A DNA stretch of 8,481 nt, from assembly GCA_021845835.1 (NCBI GenBank), contig JAJZVE010000172.1:1-8481 (forward strand), in the 5' to 3' direction. A program made the translations under genes and the position numbers. The notes under the pieces were generated by a model that was not told the origin of the DNA, did not search any database, and was given only the letters and a program-made list of their open reading frames with translations. Shown piece by piece: positions 1-5,968 of the stretch; the stretch's first letter is position 1, and every line of letters starts with the position of its first letter. The stretch is from Pseudomonadota bacterium. GTDB lineage: Bacteria; Pseudomonadota; Alphaproteobacteria; Acetobacterales; Acetobacteraceae.

Positions 1-5
1 TTGTT

Positions 6-39
6 TAGAGCGCGATCGGTTTAAGTCGATCACGCTCTA
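6..39. repeat. Imperfect inverted repeat (13-bp arms, 8-base loop)
   Basis: Arms 6-18 and 27-39 are reverse complements except for one mismatch (C13 against A32), separated by the loop at 19-26. The core is AGAGCG(C/T)GATCG. No T-run follows on either strand, so it looks more like a palindromic intergenic repeat than a terminator. Copies elsewhere in the genome would be needed to call it a REP-like element. Confidence 0.6.
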
Positions 40-65
40 CCCCTATTTTGGCGAGCACGTTGGCC

Positions 66-99
66 GGTTTTGATTGAACAGGATGGTTCAATCAAAACC
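66..99. repeat. Perfect 14-bp inverted repeat
   Basis: GGTTTTGATTGAAC at 66-79 is followed by the six-base spacer at 80-85 and its exact reverse complement at 86-99. Fourteen uninterrupted pairs are very unlikely by chance. Pairing stops at 65/100. The stem is AT-rich and is not followed by a T-run on either strand, and it lies about 260 bases beyond the nearest gene end, so a terminator role is not favoured. It could be a dispersed palindromic repeat, a protein-binding site, or the remnant of a small mobile element. Confidence 0.75.
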
Positions 100-104
100 T
101 ACCT

Positions 105-116
105 TGCTCTAGAGCA
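105..116. repeat. 12-bp perfect palindrome next to the inverted repeats
   Basis: TGCTCTAGAGCA reads the same on both strands. It is followed directly by TGATTTCTTAAATGAGAG. The AGAGCATGATTT string resembles a palindromic motif I have seen in intergenic regions of Rhizobiales; that association is from memory and not testable here. With the two hairpins to its left it makes a compact cluster of palindromes within 120 bases. Confidence 0.4.
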
Positions 117-361
117 TGATTTCTTAAATGAGAGTCGTTTTTGTGGCTGGAGTTGCGACTACAGGCCACCCGGACCAAAACCATGCGAGCCGGATGGGCA
201 AGGTTCGCCTCAATGGCCGCAGGCTTCGTCCTCGCTACCCCCTCAAATGCGTGAATCCCGTAGGTACAGCGCATCTGGGAGGTGGCGCGCCGCTCACGCC
301 TCGCGGCGTTCTGGCCGGAAATGGGCGAGATCTGACGCGCGCGAGGTTGGCAGCAGCTCAG

Positions 362-1555
362 TTAATAATCGACCGCTACGTTTTTCGCTTGTTCGTTGAG
401 ATTTTCGAAGAAGCGATACATGCGCACGGCGTAATCCGTCCATTGGTCCCAGGCCACCGGATTCTGCCGGGCGCGGAACTCGAAGATGATGCCGGGTTTG
501 GGGCCGGACGGGGTTGGGATGAGGTCGGTGCGCTGGCCGAGGCCGCCGAGGCCGCGCAGGCGATGGCCTACCCCGGCGGTATCGCGATAGATCGGGTTGT
601 TGACAGGATGGAACGCGCCGATCTTATGCGCCTCGGCGGTGAGCAGATCGCGGCCGCGGGTCATCTCCAGAAGCCAGGCCCGGCGCGTGATGGGAAGCGT
701 CACGCGCTGCCCCGGCCCGAGCTGGCTCTGGTCGGAAATCTCGTAGCCGATCAGCGGCTGGTTGGGATTGGCGCCGCCGCCGAAGCCGGCGACATTGGCC
801 ATCACCGTGGTGCAGATGTAACTGACCCAGTGCAGGGGGTTTTGCCGATAGTGATCGCGCTCGGCCTGCGGCAGGGTCGCGAAGATGCCGGCGAAATTCG
901 TTCTCGCCATGACGACCATGAGATATTTGGCTGCCATTATCGGCGTATTCGGCGCCGGCGGGGTGCCGCGTTTGATATAGGTCGCAATCAGGCTCACGAG
1001 GCCGCGCAGCTTTGCGCTCGGGACGTGCCCCGGCCAGTTCGGATCCTGCAAAGCGGCGGGAGGCAGCCGGACAGAGGCGAATACCCCCGCATATTGCTGG
1101 GCCGAGCCGCCGAAAAACTGAGTCGTCGCATTCCGGTTGGGGTTTGCAAGCACGCGCACGAGCTTGCGATAGCGGGCCAGGAGGACGCCCGCCGAAACTT
1201 GGGGAATGGCGCTGATGGGCTGGTTTTGCGTATAGATCACGAAGCGCGGGGTCGCCGGGATGTGGCCGGCGAAATCGGTGTTGCGGAGCTGGGCCTGCCC
1301 GCGCATCCCATTCATCCTGCTGACGAAGGCTTCGAGGATGCGCATACGCGCGCGGACGCTTCCTTCGCCCTGCGCATTCTCGTCCACGGGTTTGACGACG
1401 AACTCGATCTCGCGGCCGTCGATGGTCATGTCCCAGCCGGTGGTCCGCTTGAGGGTAAACCCCTTGGAGAAGAGTGGCGGCGTTGCCTGGCCAGGTGGGA
1501 TCGGTGCGTCTTTGTAGATTTGCCAGTTGGTTGCGAATTCGAACCCGACGGCCAT
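362..1555 (-). CDS. Uncharacterised 397-residue protein, possible T6SS-associated cargo or enzyme
   Basis: I do not recognise this protein by name. The start at 1555 is strongly supported: AGGAGGG lies eight bases upstream, although the frame stays open well beyond it. The product is 397 residues, soluble, with no signal peptide or membrane helix. Visible features are GWDMTIDGREIEFVVKP (40-56), an IPQVSAGV segment (117-124), a hydrophobic middle (about 184-222) ending in VVMARTNFAGIF, a glycine-rich stretch (256-262), and GIIFEFR near the C-terminus (355-361) followed by a Trp/Tyr/Phe-rich helix (368-383). The acidic EIEF near the start, PQVxxG about 70 residues later and FEFR near the end loosely recall the layout of glutamine-synthetase/GCS-fold amidoligases, but the usual HxH is not visible, so this is only a hypothesis. 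It is divergent from the transglycosylase gene and near a DUF4280 spike-tip gene, the sort of place where T6SS effectors occur. That it is a real gene is nearly certain; its function is not known. Confidence 0.85.
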   Translation of the reverse strand: MAVGFEFATNWQIYKDAPIPPGQATPPLFSKGFTLKRTTGWDMTIDGREIEFVVKPVDENAQGEGSVRARMRILEAFVSRMNGMRGQAQLRNTDFAGHIPATPRFVIYTQNQPISAIPQVSAGVLLARYRKLVRVLANPNRNATTQFFGGSAQQYAGVFASVRLPPAALQDPNWPGHVPSAKLRGLVSLIATYIKRGTPPAPNTPIMAAKYLMVVMARTNFAGIFATLPQAERDHYRQNPLHWVSYICTTVMANVAGFGGGANPNQPLIGYEISDQSQLGPGQRVTLPITRRAWLLEMTRGRDLLTAEAHKIGAFHPVNNPIYRDTAGVGHRLRGLGGLGQRTDLIPTPSGPKPGIIFEFRARQNPVAWDQWTDYAVRMYRFFENLNEQAKNVAVDY

Positions 1556-1563
1556 GGCGTGGT

Positions 1564-1570
1564 CCCTCCT
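1564..1570 (-). promoter_or_regulatory. Strong ribosome binding site fixing the start at 1555
   Basis: On the minus strand this reads AGGAGGG, with eight bases to the ATG at 1555. It decides the start, because the same frame stays open for more than 200 further codons upstream, across the divergent neighbour. Confidence 0.8.
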
Positions 1571-1754
1571 CGTTCTGCGTCGTGCTTTGCAGATCTTCGT
1601 CGTATTGTCTGCATTCCTTCGGCCGTGGCGCCGCGCCGGCGCTTTTCGATCGCGGCAAGTCAATACCACGAAAGGTTGAATGTGTCGACGCGCATCTCTA
1701 TGGTCCGCTGAGGCGGGACTGGCGGTTCGCCGCGCTTTGCGGCCGCGGTGCGTG

Positions 1755-1761
1755 GGAGGGG
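1755..1761 (+). promoter_or_regulatory. Ribosome binding site for the lytic transglycosylase gene
   Basis: GGAGGGG is followed by eight bases and then the tandem ATG-ATG at 1770/1773. It favours 1770 over an upstream ATG at 1680 and over an internal ATG at 1839, which has only a weak upstream sequence. Confidence 0.6.
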
Positions 1762-1769
1762 TGCACGGC

Positions 1770-2687
1770 ATGATGGTGCCGGGAGGGTTGACGTGCGGCG
1801 CAATCGGCACACCGCAACACCGGGCCGCGGCACGCGCGATGGCGGGCGTCATTACGGTGTTGTGGCTACTGTTCGTTGCGCCAGCGCCGGCGCGGAGCCA
1901 GCCTGATTGCGATACCGCTATCTTTACGGCTGAGCGTGATGCGGCTCTGCCCAGCGGGCTGCTCGCGGCCATTGCCGTCCGCGAATCCGGCCGCCCGGGG
2001 CCTGGCGGCGTGCTCGCGCCGTGGCCATGGACGATCAATGCCGAGGGCAATGGGCGTTTTTTCGCCACCGAAAATGAGGCCATCGAGGCCGTGCAGGCTC
2101 TGGAAATGCGCGGCGTGCGCTCGATCGATGTCGGATGCCTGCAGGTCAATCTGCGACACCATGCCCACGCCTTCGCCTCGCTCGCGCAAGCCTTTGATCC
2201 GGCGGCCAATGCCGCTTACGCCGCCCGCTATCTGACCGCATTGTTTGCCGAAACCGGGGATTGGCTGGCCGCCGCCGCCGCCTATCACTCACGCACGCCA
2301 GCACGCGGCGCGCCCTACCGCCAAGCGGTGCTCGCGCTCTGGACCGGCGGCTGGCCGCAGCGGCGCGGGCGCTCAGTGTTGCACCCGTTCGCGCCTTTGC
2401 CGCTGGCGGGCGCGGCCGAGGAGCGGGTCGGCGCGGACGCCCTTGCACGCCTGATCGCAGCGACGCCGAATTGCGTTGCGGCGGGGCCGAGCGCCGGCGC
2501 CTGGGCGCTGCCAATGCGTGCGGCTGGGTGCGGCGGCTCGCCCTTCGCCTCGGTGTCGTCGCTGCGGCGGGCCCTGGCCGGCGCTGCGGCGCCAAGTGGC
2601 GAATTCCCGCCCCCGCCGAAAAACCGGTCATCTGCGCTGCAACCGCCATCGTTTTTACCGACAATTCCGAATACAAATCGCTGGTGA
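1770..2687 (+). CDS. Exported lytic-transglycosylase-like (SLT-domain) protein
   Basis: The 305-residue product probably cleaves the glycan strands of peptidoglycan in the periplasm. From the ATG at 1770, residues 24-43 (MAGVITVLWLLFVAPAPARS) form a signal-peptide hydrophobic core with a likely cleavage before QPDCD. The n-region is long, so a start at 1839 is a real alternative. The SLT fold follows at about 47-190: AIAVRESG (68-74) carries the presumed catalytic glutamate E72, IDVGCLQVN (119-127) matches the family's G-x-(M/L)-Q-(V/I)-N motif, and AAAAAYHS (167-174) fits the tyrosine-containing helix. After about residue 205 comes a roughly 100-residue Ala/Pro-rich tail outside the usual domain. 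Its last 25 or so codons lose the G/C third-position bias. The gene is divergent from the 362-1555 gene and upstream of the DUF4280 and T6SS genes. A role in opening the cell wall for T6SS assembly is inferred from position; secretion as a toxin is less likely given the signal peptide. Confidence 0.82.
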   Translation: MMVPGGLTCGAIGTPQHRAAARAMAGVITVLWLLFVAPAPARSQPDCDTAIFTAERDAALPSGLLAAIAVRESGRPGPGGVLAPWPWTINAEGNGRFFATENEAIEAVQALEMRGVRSIDVGCLQVNLRHHAHAFASLAQAFDPAANAAYAARYLTALFAETGDWLAAAAAYHSRTPARGAPYRQAVLALWTGGWPQRRGRSVLHPFAPLPLAGAAEERVGADALARLIAATPNCVAAGPSAGAWALPMRAAGCGGSPFASVSSLRRALAGAAAPSGEFPPPPKNRSSALQPPSFLPTIPNTNRW

Positions 2688-2729
2688 CCAATTTTTACTA
2701 TCTGAAGCGCTCTTTATGATAGAATTTCA

Positions 2730-2758
2730 TCGACATACTTTACACTGGCTGTCGTAAT
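2730..2758 (+). promoter_or_regulatory. Candidate sigma-70-type promoter upstream of the DUF4280 gene
   Basis: TCGACA (2730-2735), a 17-base spacer and CGTAAT (2753-2758) match five and four of six consensus positions. They sit in the AT-richer 110-base gap between the transglycosylase and DUF4280 genes, the only gap of that composition inside the cluster. This would place transcription start about 30 bases before the ATG at 2798. Alphaproteobacterial promoters are poorly predicted by E. coli consensus, so this is tentative. Confidence 0.25.
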
Positions 2759-2797
2759 GGCGTATCGTTCGCATTGAAGAGATGCGGTAATGGGGGG

Positions 2798-3187
2798 ATG
2801 CCGGTTCAATTGACAAATGGTGCTGTACTGCAATGCAGCTTCGGTGCGGCCCCTGGGGCCTTGCAGGTCTTGCCGACCAACCGCGTCATGGCCAATAGCG
2901 CCCCCGCGGCGACCATTATGGACCACGTCCCAATCGTGAATATTCCGTCATTCGGCATGTGCTCCAGCCCTGCCAATCCAACCGTTGCGGCCGCGACCGC
3001 GGCGGCGCTTGGTGTGCTCACGCCGATGCCCTGCGTCCCGGCGACCGTGGCGCCGTGGCTGCCGGGCGTGCCGACGGTCCTCGTCGGCGCTCTGCCGGCG
3101 GTGGATAATACCTGCAAGCTCATGTGCTTGTGGGCGGGGGTCATTCAGGTCGCCGCGCCCGGCCAGTTCACGGTCATGACTCCCTGA
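2798..3187 (+). CDS. DUF4280 PAAR-like protein, probable T6SS spike tip
   Basis: The 129-residue product matches DUF4280, a PAAR-like family of small proteins thought to cap contractile-injection spikes and to help load effectors. The hallmark pattern runs the full length: MPVQLTNGAVLQCSFG at the N-terminus, a central block IVNIPSFGMCSSPANPTVAA (46-65), then LGVLTPMPCVPA (71-82) and PWLPG (86-90), ending with NTCKLMCLWAGVIQVAAPGQ (104-123). Five cysteines (13, 55, 79, 106, 110) fall at positions consistent with metal binding or disulphides. I chose the ATG at 2798 because family members begin at this point; a TTG at 2774 is in frame and would add eight unlike-family residues. The ATG lacks a clean ribosome binding site, having only a run of G directly before it. 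No effector domain is fused to it, so any cargo must be a separate protein, and the unrecognised gene at 362-1555 is the nearest candidate. No VgrG is present in the window. Confidence 0.88.
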   Translation: MPVQLTNGAVLQCSFGAAPGALQVLPTNRVMANSAPAATIMDHVPIVNIPSFGMCSSPANPTVAAATAAALGVLTPMPCVPATVAPWLPGVPTVLVGALPAVDNTCKLMCLWAGVIQVAAPGQFTVMTP

Positions 3188-3287
3188 CGGTGGCGCGGCC
3201 GTGAGCCCTCACCCTCGATGTGTTTGCGTCCGCAGTGGCGCGAGCGCTTGTGCCCCTCGGTACGGCGATCGGCCGGCGGTGGCTTGA

Positions 3288-4064
3288 ATGCGGGCCGCGA
3301 TCCTCATCGTCTTTGCCAATATCAGTGCTTTTTCCCTGGGCGTGGTGATGGGTGTTTGGCTGCTGGCCGCGCATCCCGGCTGGATGGCCTCCCCCCTGCC
3401 GACGCCCACCCTGCCGACACCCACCCTGCCGACACCGGCGCCGCGCGTATCCCCGTCCGCGCTCTCCGCGCCCGCGCCATCGCTGGCGCCTGCTGCGGGC
3501 CTAGCCGGCGCTGAGGCGGCCGAACGCCCTGATGCCGCATCGCCGGCGCCGAACGCGCAAGCCACGCCGCCCACCCCCGCCGCTCTGCCCCTGCCCGGCG
3601 CCGCGTCGAGCGCTACCCTGGCCGCCAATCAGGTGGCCGCGCCGAGCCCGCCGCCATCCGCCGCCCCGCCATCTGCCATCCCGCCATCTGCCATCCCGCC
3701 GCCAACCGCGCCGGCGTCGCTGCCGAGAGCCGACACCGCTCCGCCCGCGCCCGGCATATCCGCCGAGCGGCGCGCGCCACCTTCCGCCAAGGAAGCGACG
3801 CCGGCCGCAGCCGGCGCCGGCCGGAACAGCCGCTATCTTTTGCAGGCCGGCGCCTTTCAGGACGAAGCCAACGCGACGCGGCTTGCGGCCGAACTCAAGC
3901 GTTTCGGCTATAAAGCCACGATCACGCCGGCGACGTTCGGGACCAGAACGCTGCTTCTGGTTCGCATCAATGGCTTCGGCGATCGCGCGGCGGTTGCCGA
4001 GACCGCGGCCGCGATCCGGAAGCGGATCGGGATTCCGGTGCTCATCGTGAGGGCGGCGCCATGA
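3288..4064 (+). CDS. Membrane-anchored SPOR-domain protein with proline-rich linker
   Basis: The 258-residue product is probably an inner-membrane protein that binds peptidoglycan. One N-terminal membrane helix (about residues 4-27) is followed by a low-complexity Ala/Pro linker (about 35-178), which includes tandem LPTPT and PPSA-type repeats, and then a C-terminal SPOR domain (about 182-256). The SPOR domain starts with YLLQAGAFQDEANATRLAAE, has the LLLVRINGF strand in the middle, and ends with VLIV. SPOR domains bind glycan strands stripped of stem peptides, typically at division sites, and the long linker would let this one reach across the periplasm. The start is well bounded because an in-frame TGA (3285-3287) abuts the ATG. 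The gene begins 100 bases after the DUF4280 gene and its stop overlaps the tssJ start (ATGA), so it is probably co-translated with the T6SS membrane complex. I have no name for it; it may anchor the apparatus to the wall, or be an unrelated envelope protein. Confidence 0.85.
   Translation: MRAAILIVFANISAFSLGVVMGVWLLAAHPGWMASPLPTPTLPTPTLPTPAPRVSPSALSAPAPSLAPAAGLAGAEAAERPDAASPAPNAQATPPTPAALPLPGAASSATLAANQVAAPSPPPSAAPPSAIPPSAIPPPTAPASLPRADTAPPAPGISAERRAPPSAKEATPAAAGAGRNSRYLLQAGAFQDEANATRLAAELKRFGYKATITPATFGTRTLLLVRINGFGDRAAVAETAAAIRKRIGIPVLIVRAAP
3396..3440 (+). repeat. Three tandem 15-bp units (LPTPT/LPTPA) in the SPOR protein linker
   Basis: Units at 3396-3410, 3411-3425 and 3426-3440 encode LPTPT, LPTPT and LPTPA. 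The first two differ at one base; the third diverges in its last codons. They form part of the flexible linker and could expand or contract by slippage without breaking the frame. Confidence 0.8.
3648..3707 (+). repeat. Tandem 15-bp PPSA-type units in the SPOR protein linker
   Basis: Four degenerate units encode PPPSA, APPSA, IPPSA and IPPPT (residues 121-140). The middle copies are nearly identical at DNA level. This is a second repeat block in the same linker, again in multiples of five codons, so copy-number change would alter linker length in frame. Confidence 0.75.
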
Positions 4065-4570
4065 TCGCGCGGCTCTTGGCGTCTTCGGGGGGGCGCTTTC
4101 GCGCCCGCGCCGGGCTTGGAAAGCGCTTGATGTTTGGCGGCCATTGCCTCGCGCTTTCGGTTCTGGCCGGGTGTTCGACCCCGTCCTGGCTCTGTCTTGC
4201 CCCCTCCGGCCCGAGCCGGGTGACCCTCGTTGCCGATGCCGACGCCAATCGGACCTCGGCGGTGGCCGTCGACCTCCTTTTCATCTCCGACCCGCTCGCC
4301 GCCCAGCAGATCGCACCGCTCACGGCGGAGGCGTATTTCAGCCGGCGCGCCCAGTTGGAGCGGGATTTCCCGACAGGCCTCGTCATACGCTCGTGGGAAA
4401 TCACGCCGGGACAGATTCTACGGGATACCGCCGTCCACCCCGATTGCAACCGGGTGCGCACCCTGCTGTTCGCCCGCTATGGCACGCCAGGCGATCACCG
4501 GCAGTCTCTCGGCGATGCCGGCAGCGTCGTGGTTTCTCTCAAGCGAGAGGATTTCACGGTATCGCCATGA
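4061..4570 (+). CDS. tssJ: T6SS outer-membrane lipoprotein TssJ (diverged)
   Basis: TssJ is the outer-membrane lipoprotein that contacts the periplasmic part of TssM in the T6SS membrane complex. The 169-residue product has a lipobox L35-A36-G37-C38 after a hydrophobic stretch (29-37). Serine at +2 agrees with outer-membrane sorting. The mature part is a short beta-rich domain: VTLVADADANRTSAVAVDL (54-72), LTAEAYFSRRAQLERDFP (87-104), WEITPGQIL (112-120) and LLFARYGTPGDHR (135-147), consistent with the SciN/VasD fold though diverged from the best-known members. The ATG at 4061 overlaps the SPOR gene's stop and has GAGGG seven bases upstream. An ATG at 4130 would give a more compact signal peptide and cannot be excluded. 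Identification rests on the lipobox, size and position just before tssK. A second cysteine (C46) is present in the mature protein. Confidence 0.78.
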   Translation: MIARLLASSGGRFRARAGLGKRLMFGGHCLALSVLAGCSTPSWLCLAPSGPSRVTLVADADANRTSAVAVDLLFISDPLAAQQIAPLTAEAYFSRRAQLERDFPTGLVIRSWEITPGQILRDTAVHPDCNRVRTLLFARYGTPGDHRQSLGDAGSVVVSLKREDFTVSP

Positions 4571-4592
4571 TCAAAAAACCACGATATGCGTT

Positions 4593-4597
4593 GGGAG
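4593..4597 (+). promoter_or_regulatory. Ribosome binding site favouring a GTG start for tssK
   Basis: GGGAG lies six bases before the GTG at 4604. The longer in-frame ATG at 4586 has no purine-rich sequence at the right distance, and this site would fall inside the coding region if that ATG were used. Confidence 0.55.
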
Positions 4598-4603
4598 ATC
4601 GCT

Positions 4604-5968
4604 GTGATTGATGCGCGCTCGATTCCGCCGGCGGTGCAATGGCACGAAGGCATGCTGCTGTCACCGCAACATTTTCAACAGGCGACGCGGCGCCAAGAGA
4701 GCTTGCAGAGCTATATGACCCTGGCCGCGGCGCCCTTTGGCTGGGGCGTGAGCCGCCTCAGCATCGACAAGGCGGCATTGGTGGGGCGGGTTTTCGCGGT
4801 CACCGAGCTTGAGGCCATTCTCCCCGACGGTCTCGTCGTCACCCATTACGCCCATCTCGACCCTGCGGCGCCGCGGCTTGAGTTCGATCTCGCGCCGTTG
4901 CTCGCCGATCCGCGGCCAAAACGGATCGCCGTGCATCTCGCAGTCGCAGCCTCGCCTTCCGGCGCCGGTCAGCATGGCGGCCATCAGCGCTATCGGCAGT
5001 TCGAGGACCCCAATGTCCTCGATGAAAACACCGCCGATAACGGCATTGCCATGGCCCGCTATGTGCCGCTGCTCGGTTTGCAGATCACCGAGAGTCCGCA
5101 GCACCTGCCCTCTCAGCGCTTCGTCAGCCTGCCGCTCGCGGTGTTGGAATGTGGCCCGCAGGGGCCGGTCCAGATCGATTATGAGCCGCCGCGTTTCCGT
5201 CTCGATCAGCAATCCCTGGTGTTTCAGTGTGCGAACCGCGTCTGCGCCGATTTGCGCAGCAAGGCGACCGAATGGGGGGTGCGGTTGAGCGGCGCCCTGG
5301 CCGAGGGGCAGGCGGCGGTCGCGAGCGAGAGCGTCACCACGCTCCGCATGATCGCCCGCGGGCTGCCGCGGCTCGATGCGCTACTCGCGACGGCGGCGAC
5401 GCATCCGTTCGATCTCTATCTCGCGCTCTGCGATATCGCCGGCGATTTGTCGGTGATCGGCGGCCAGGTGATGCTGCCGGCCTTCGGCGGCTACCGGCAT
5501 GTCGAGCTTCTCGGCGCTTTTCAAGCCGTCGCCGGTTACATCGACGCGGCTTTGCGTCAGTTGCGGACCCCCTACAGCTCGGTTGCGTTCGAGCATCCCG
5601 AGCCCGGCCGCTTCATTCTGGTGATGCGGCCTGAGTATCAACGTGCGGCGAGCCTCGTGATCGGCGCTCGGCTGGGCGCGGGCCAGGATGCCGCCGCGGT
5701 GCGGGAATGGTTCGATAGCGCTGTCATCGGCGGCGTCTCGCGGATCGCGGCGATGCGCGACAATGCCGTGATCGGGGCGGCGCGGGAAGCGATCGGCAGT
5801 GTGCCCGAACTCGATCTGCTGCCGCCGCCCAACATGGTTCTGTTTCGCGTCTCGACCGAGGCCGGTTTCGTCGCCGCCGGCGACGTGCTGGAAATCAGCC
5901 AGACCGCCATGCGCGAACTTGCGGAGCCGGTGGAACTCCGCCTCTTCTACGCGGCGTCGCAAAGCTGA
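4604..5968 (+). CDS. tssK: T6SS baseplate subunit TssK
   Basis: TssK links the cytoplasmic T6SS baseplate to the membrane complex (TssL/TssM). The 454-residue product is close to the family's usual size of about 450. The signature VQWHEGMLLSPQHFQQ at residues 11-26 is the conserved N-terminal motif of TssK. A shell-like N-terminal domain, a helical middle and a C-terminal receptor-binding-like domain are expected; visible pieces include YVPLLGLQI (153-161) and, near the end, LPPPNMVLFRVSTEAG. I start it at GTG 4604 because of the GGGAG six bases upstream; ATG 4586 would add MRWEIA. A 33-base gap separates it from tssJ, and its TGA overlaps the tssL ATG (TGATG), so it is coupled to tssL. Nothing suggests a frameshift or truncation. 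Confidence 0.93.
   Translation: MIDARSIPPAVQWHEGMLLSPQHFQQATRRQESLQSYMTLAAAPFGWGVSRLSIDKAALVGRVFAVTELEAILPDGLVVTHYAHLDPAAPRLEFDLAPLLADPRPKRIAVHLAVAASPSGAGQHGGHQRYRQFEDPNVLDENTADNGIAMARYVPLLGLQITESPQHLPSQRFVSLPLAVLECGPQGPVQIDYEPPRFRLDQQSLVFQCANRVCADLRSKATEWGVRLSGALAEGQAAVASESVTTLRMIARGLPRLDALLATAATHPFDLYLALCDIAGDLSVIGGQVMLPAFGGYRHVELLGAFQAVAGYIDAALRQLRTPYSSVAFEHPEPGRFILVMRPEYQRAASLVIGARLGAGQDAAAVREWFDSAVIGGVSRIAAMRDNAVIGAAREAIGSVPELDLLPPPNMVLFRVSTEAGFVAAGDVLEISQTAMRELAEPVELRLFYAASQS

Larger units (their letters stand above)
1..361. other. Non-coding, repeat-rich left flank
   Basis: I see no convincing gene here. Open frames exist on both strands (for example a 60-codon frame at 92-274 on the minus strand), but none has a good ribosome binding site or a recognisable product. 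The first 120 bases are AT-richer than the rest of the window and hold two hairpin-forming inverted repeats and a short palindrome, listed separately. From about 120 to 361 the composition returns to the high GC of the locus without protein-like features. The stretch lies downstream of the minus-strand gene that ends at 362, so it may include that gene's 3' untranslated region, but I see no hairpin followed by a T-run that would make an intrinsic terminator. It may be a mosaic of dispersed intergenic repeats at the edge of the T6SS locus. Confidence 0.55.

Noticed and set aside
66..99. Intrinsic terminator for the minus-strand gene
   Set aside because: The hairpin is AT-rich, about 260 bases past the stop codon, and has no T-run after it on the minus strand.
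128..1711. 527-codon forward open frame opposite the 397-residue gene
   Set aside because: It is antisense to a gene with an ideal ribosome binding site and coherent protein features. Its own translation is Arg/Gly/Ala-rich with no motif, as expected of a shadow frame in high-GC DNA.
1556..2209. N-terminal extension of the minus-strand gene to give 615 residues
   Set aside because: The extension would run through the transglycosylase gene, has low-complexity composition and ignores the AGGAGGG site before the ATG at 1555.
2698..2722. Short inverted repeat CTATC/GATAG after the transglycosylase gene
   Set aside because: Five-base arms with a 15-base loop and no T-run are expected by chance and do not support a terminator.
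2758..2773. Sigma-54-like element (TGGCGT-N5-TCGCA) with correct GG-N10-GC spacing
   Set aside because: It matches the invariant GG and GC but three other consensus positions fail. It would put the transcription start about 13 bases before the ATG at 2798, leaving almost no leader.
3201..3287. Small 28-codon frame starting GTG between the DUF4280 and SPOR genes
   Set aside because: No ribosome binding site and no recognisable product. Its stop directly abuts the SPOR ATG, which only serves to bound that start.
4567..4611. 14-codon frame whose ATG overlaps the tssJ stop
   Set aside because: It is too short to judge and lacks a ribosome binding site; it overlaps the tssK start. A leader-peptide role cannot be argued from sequence.
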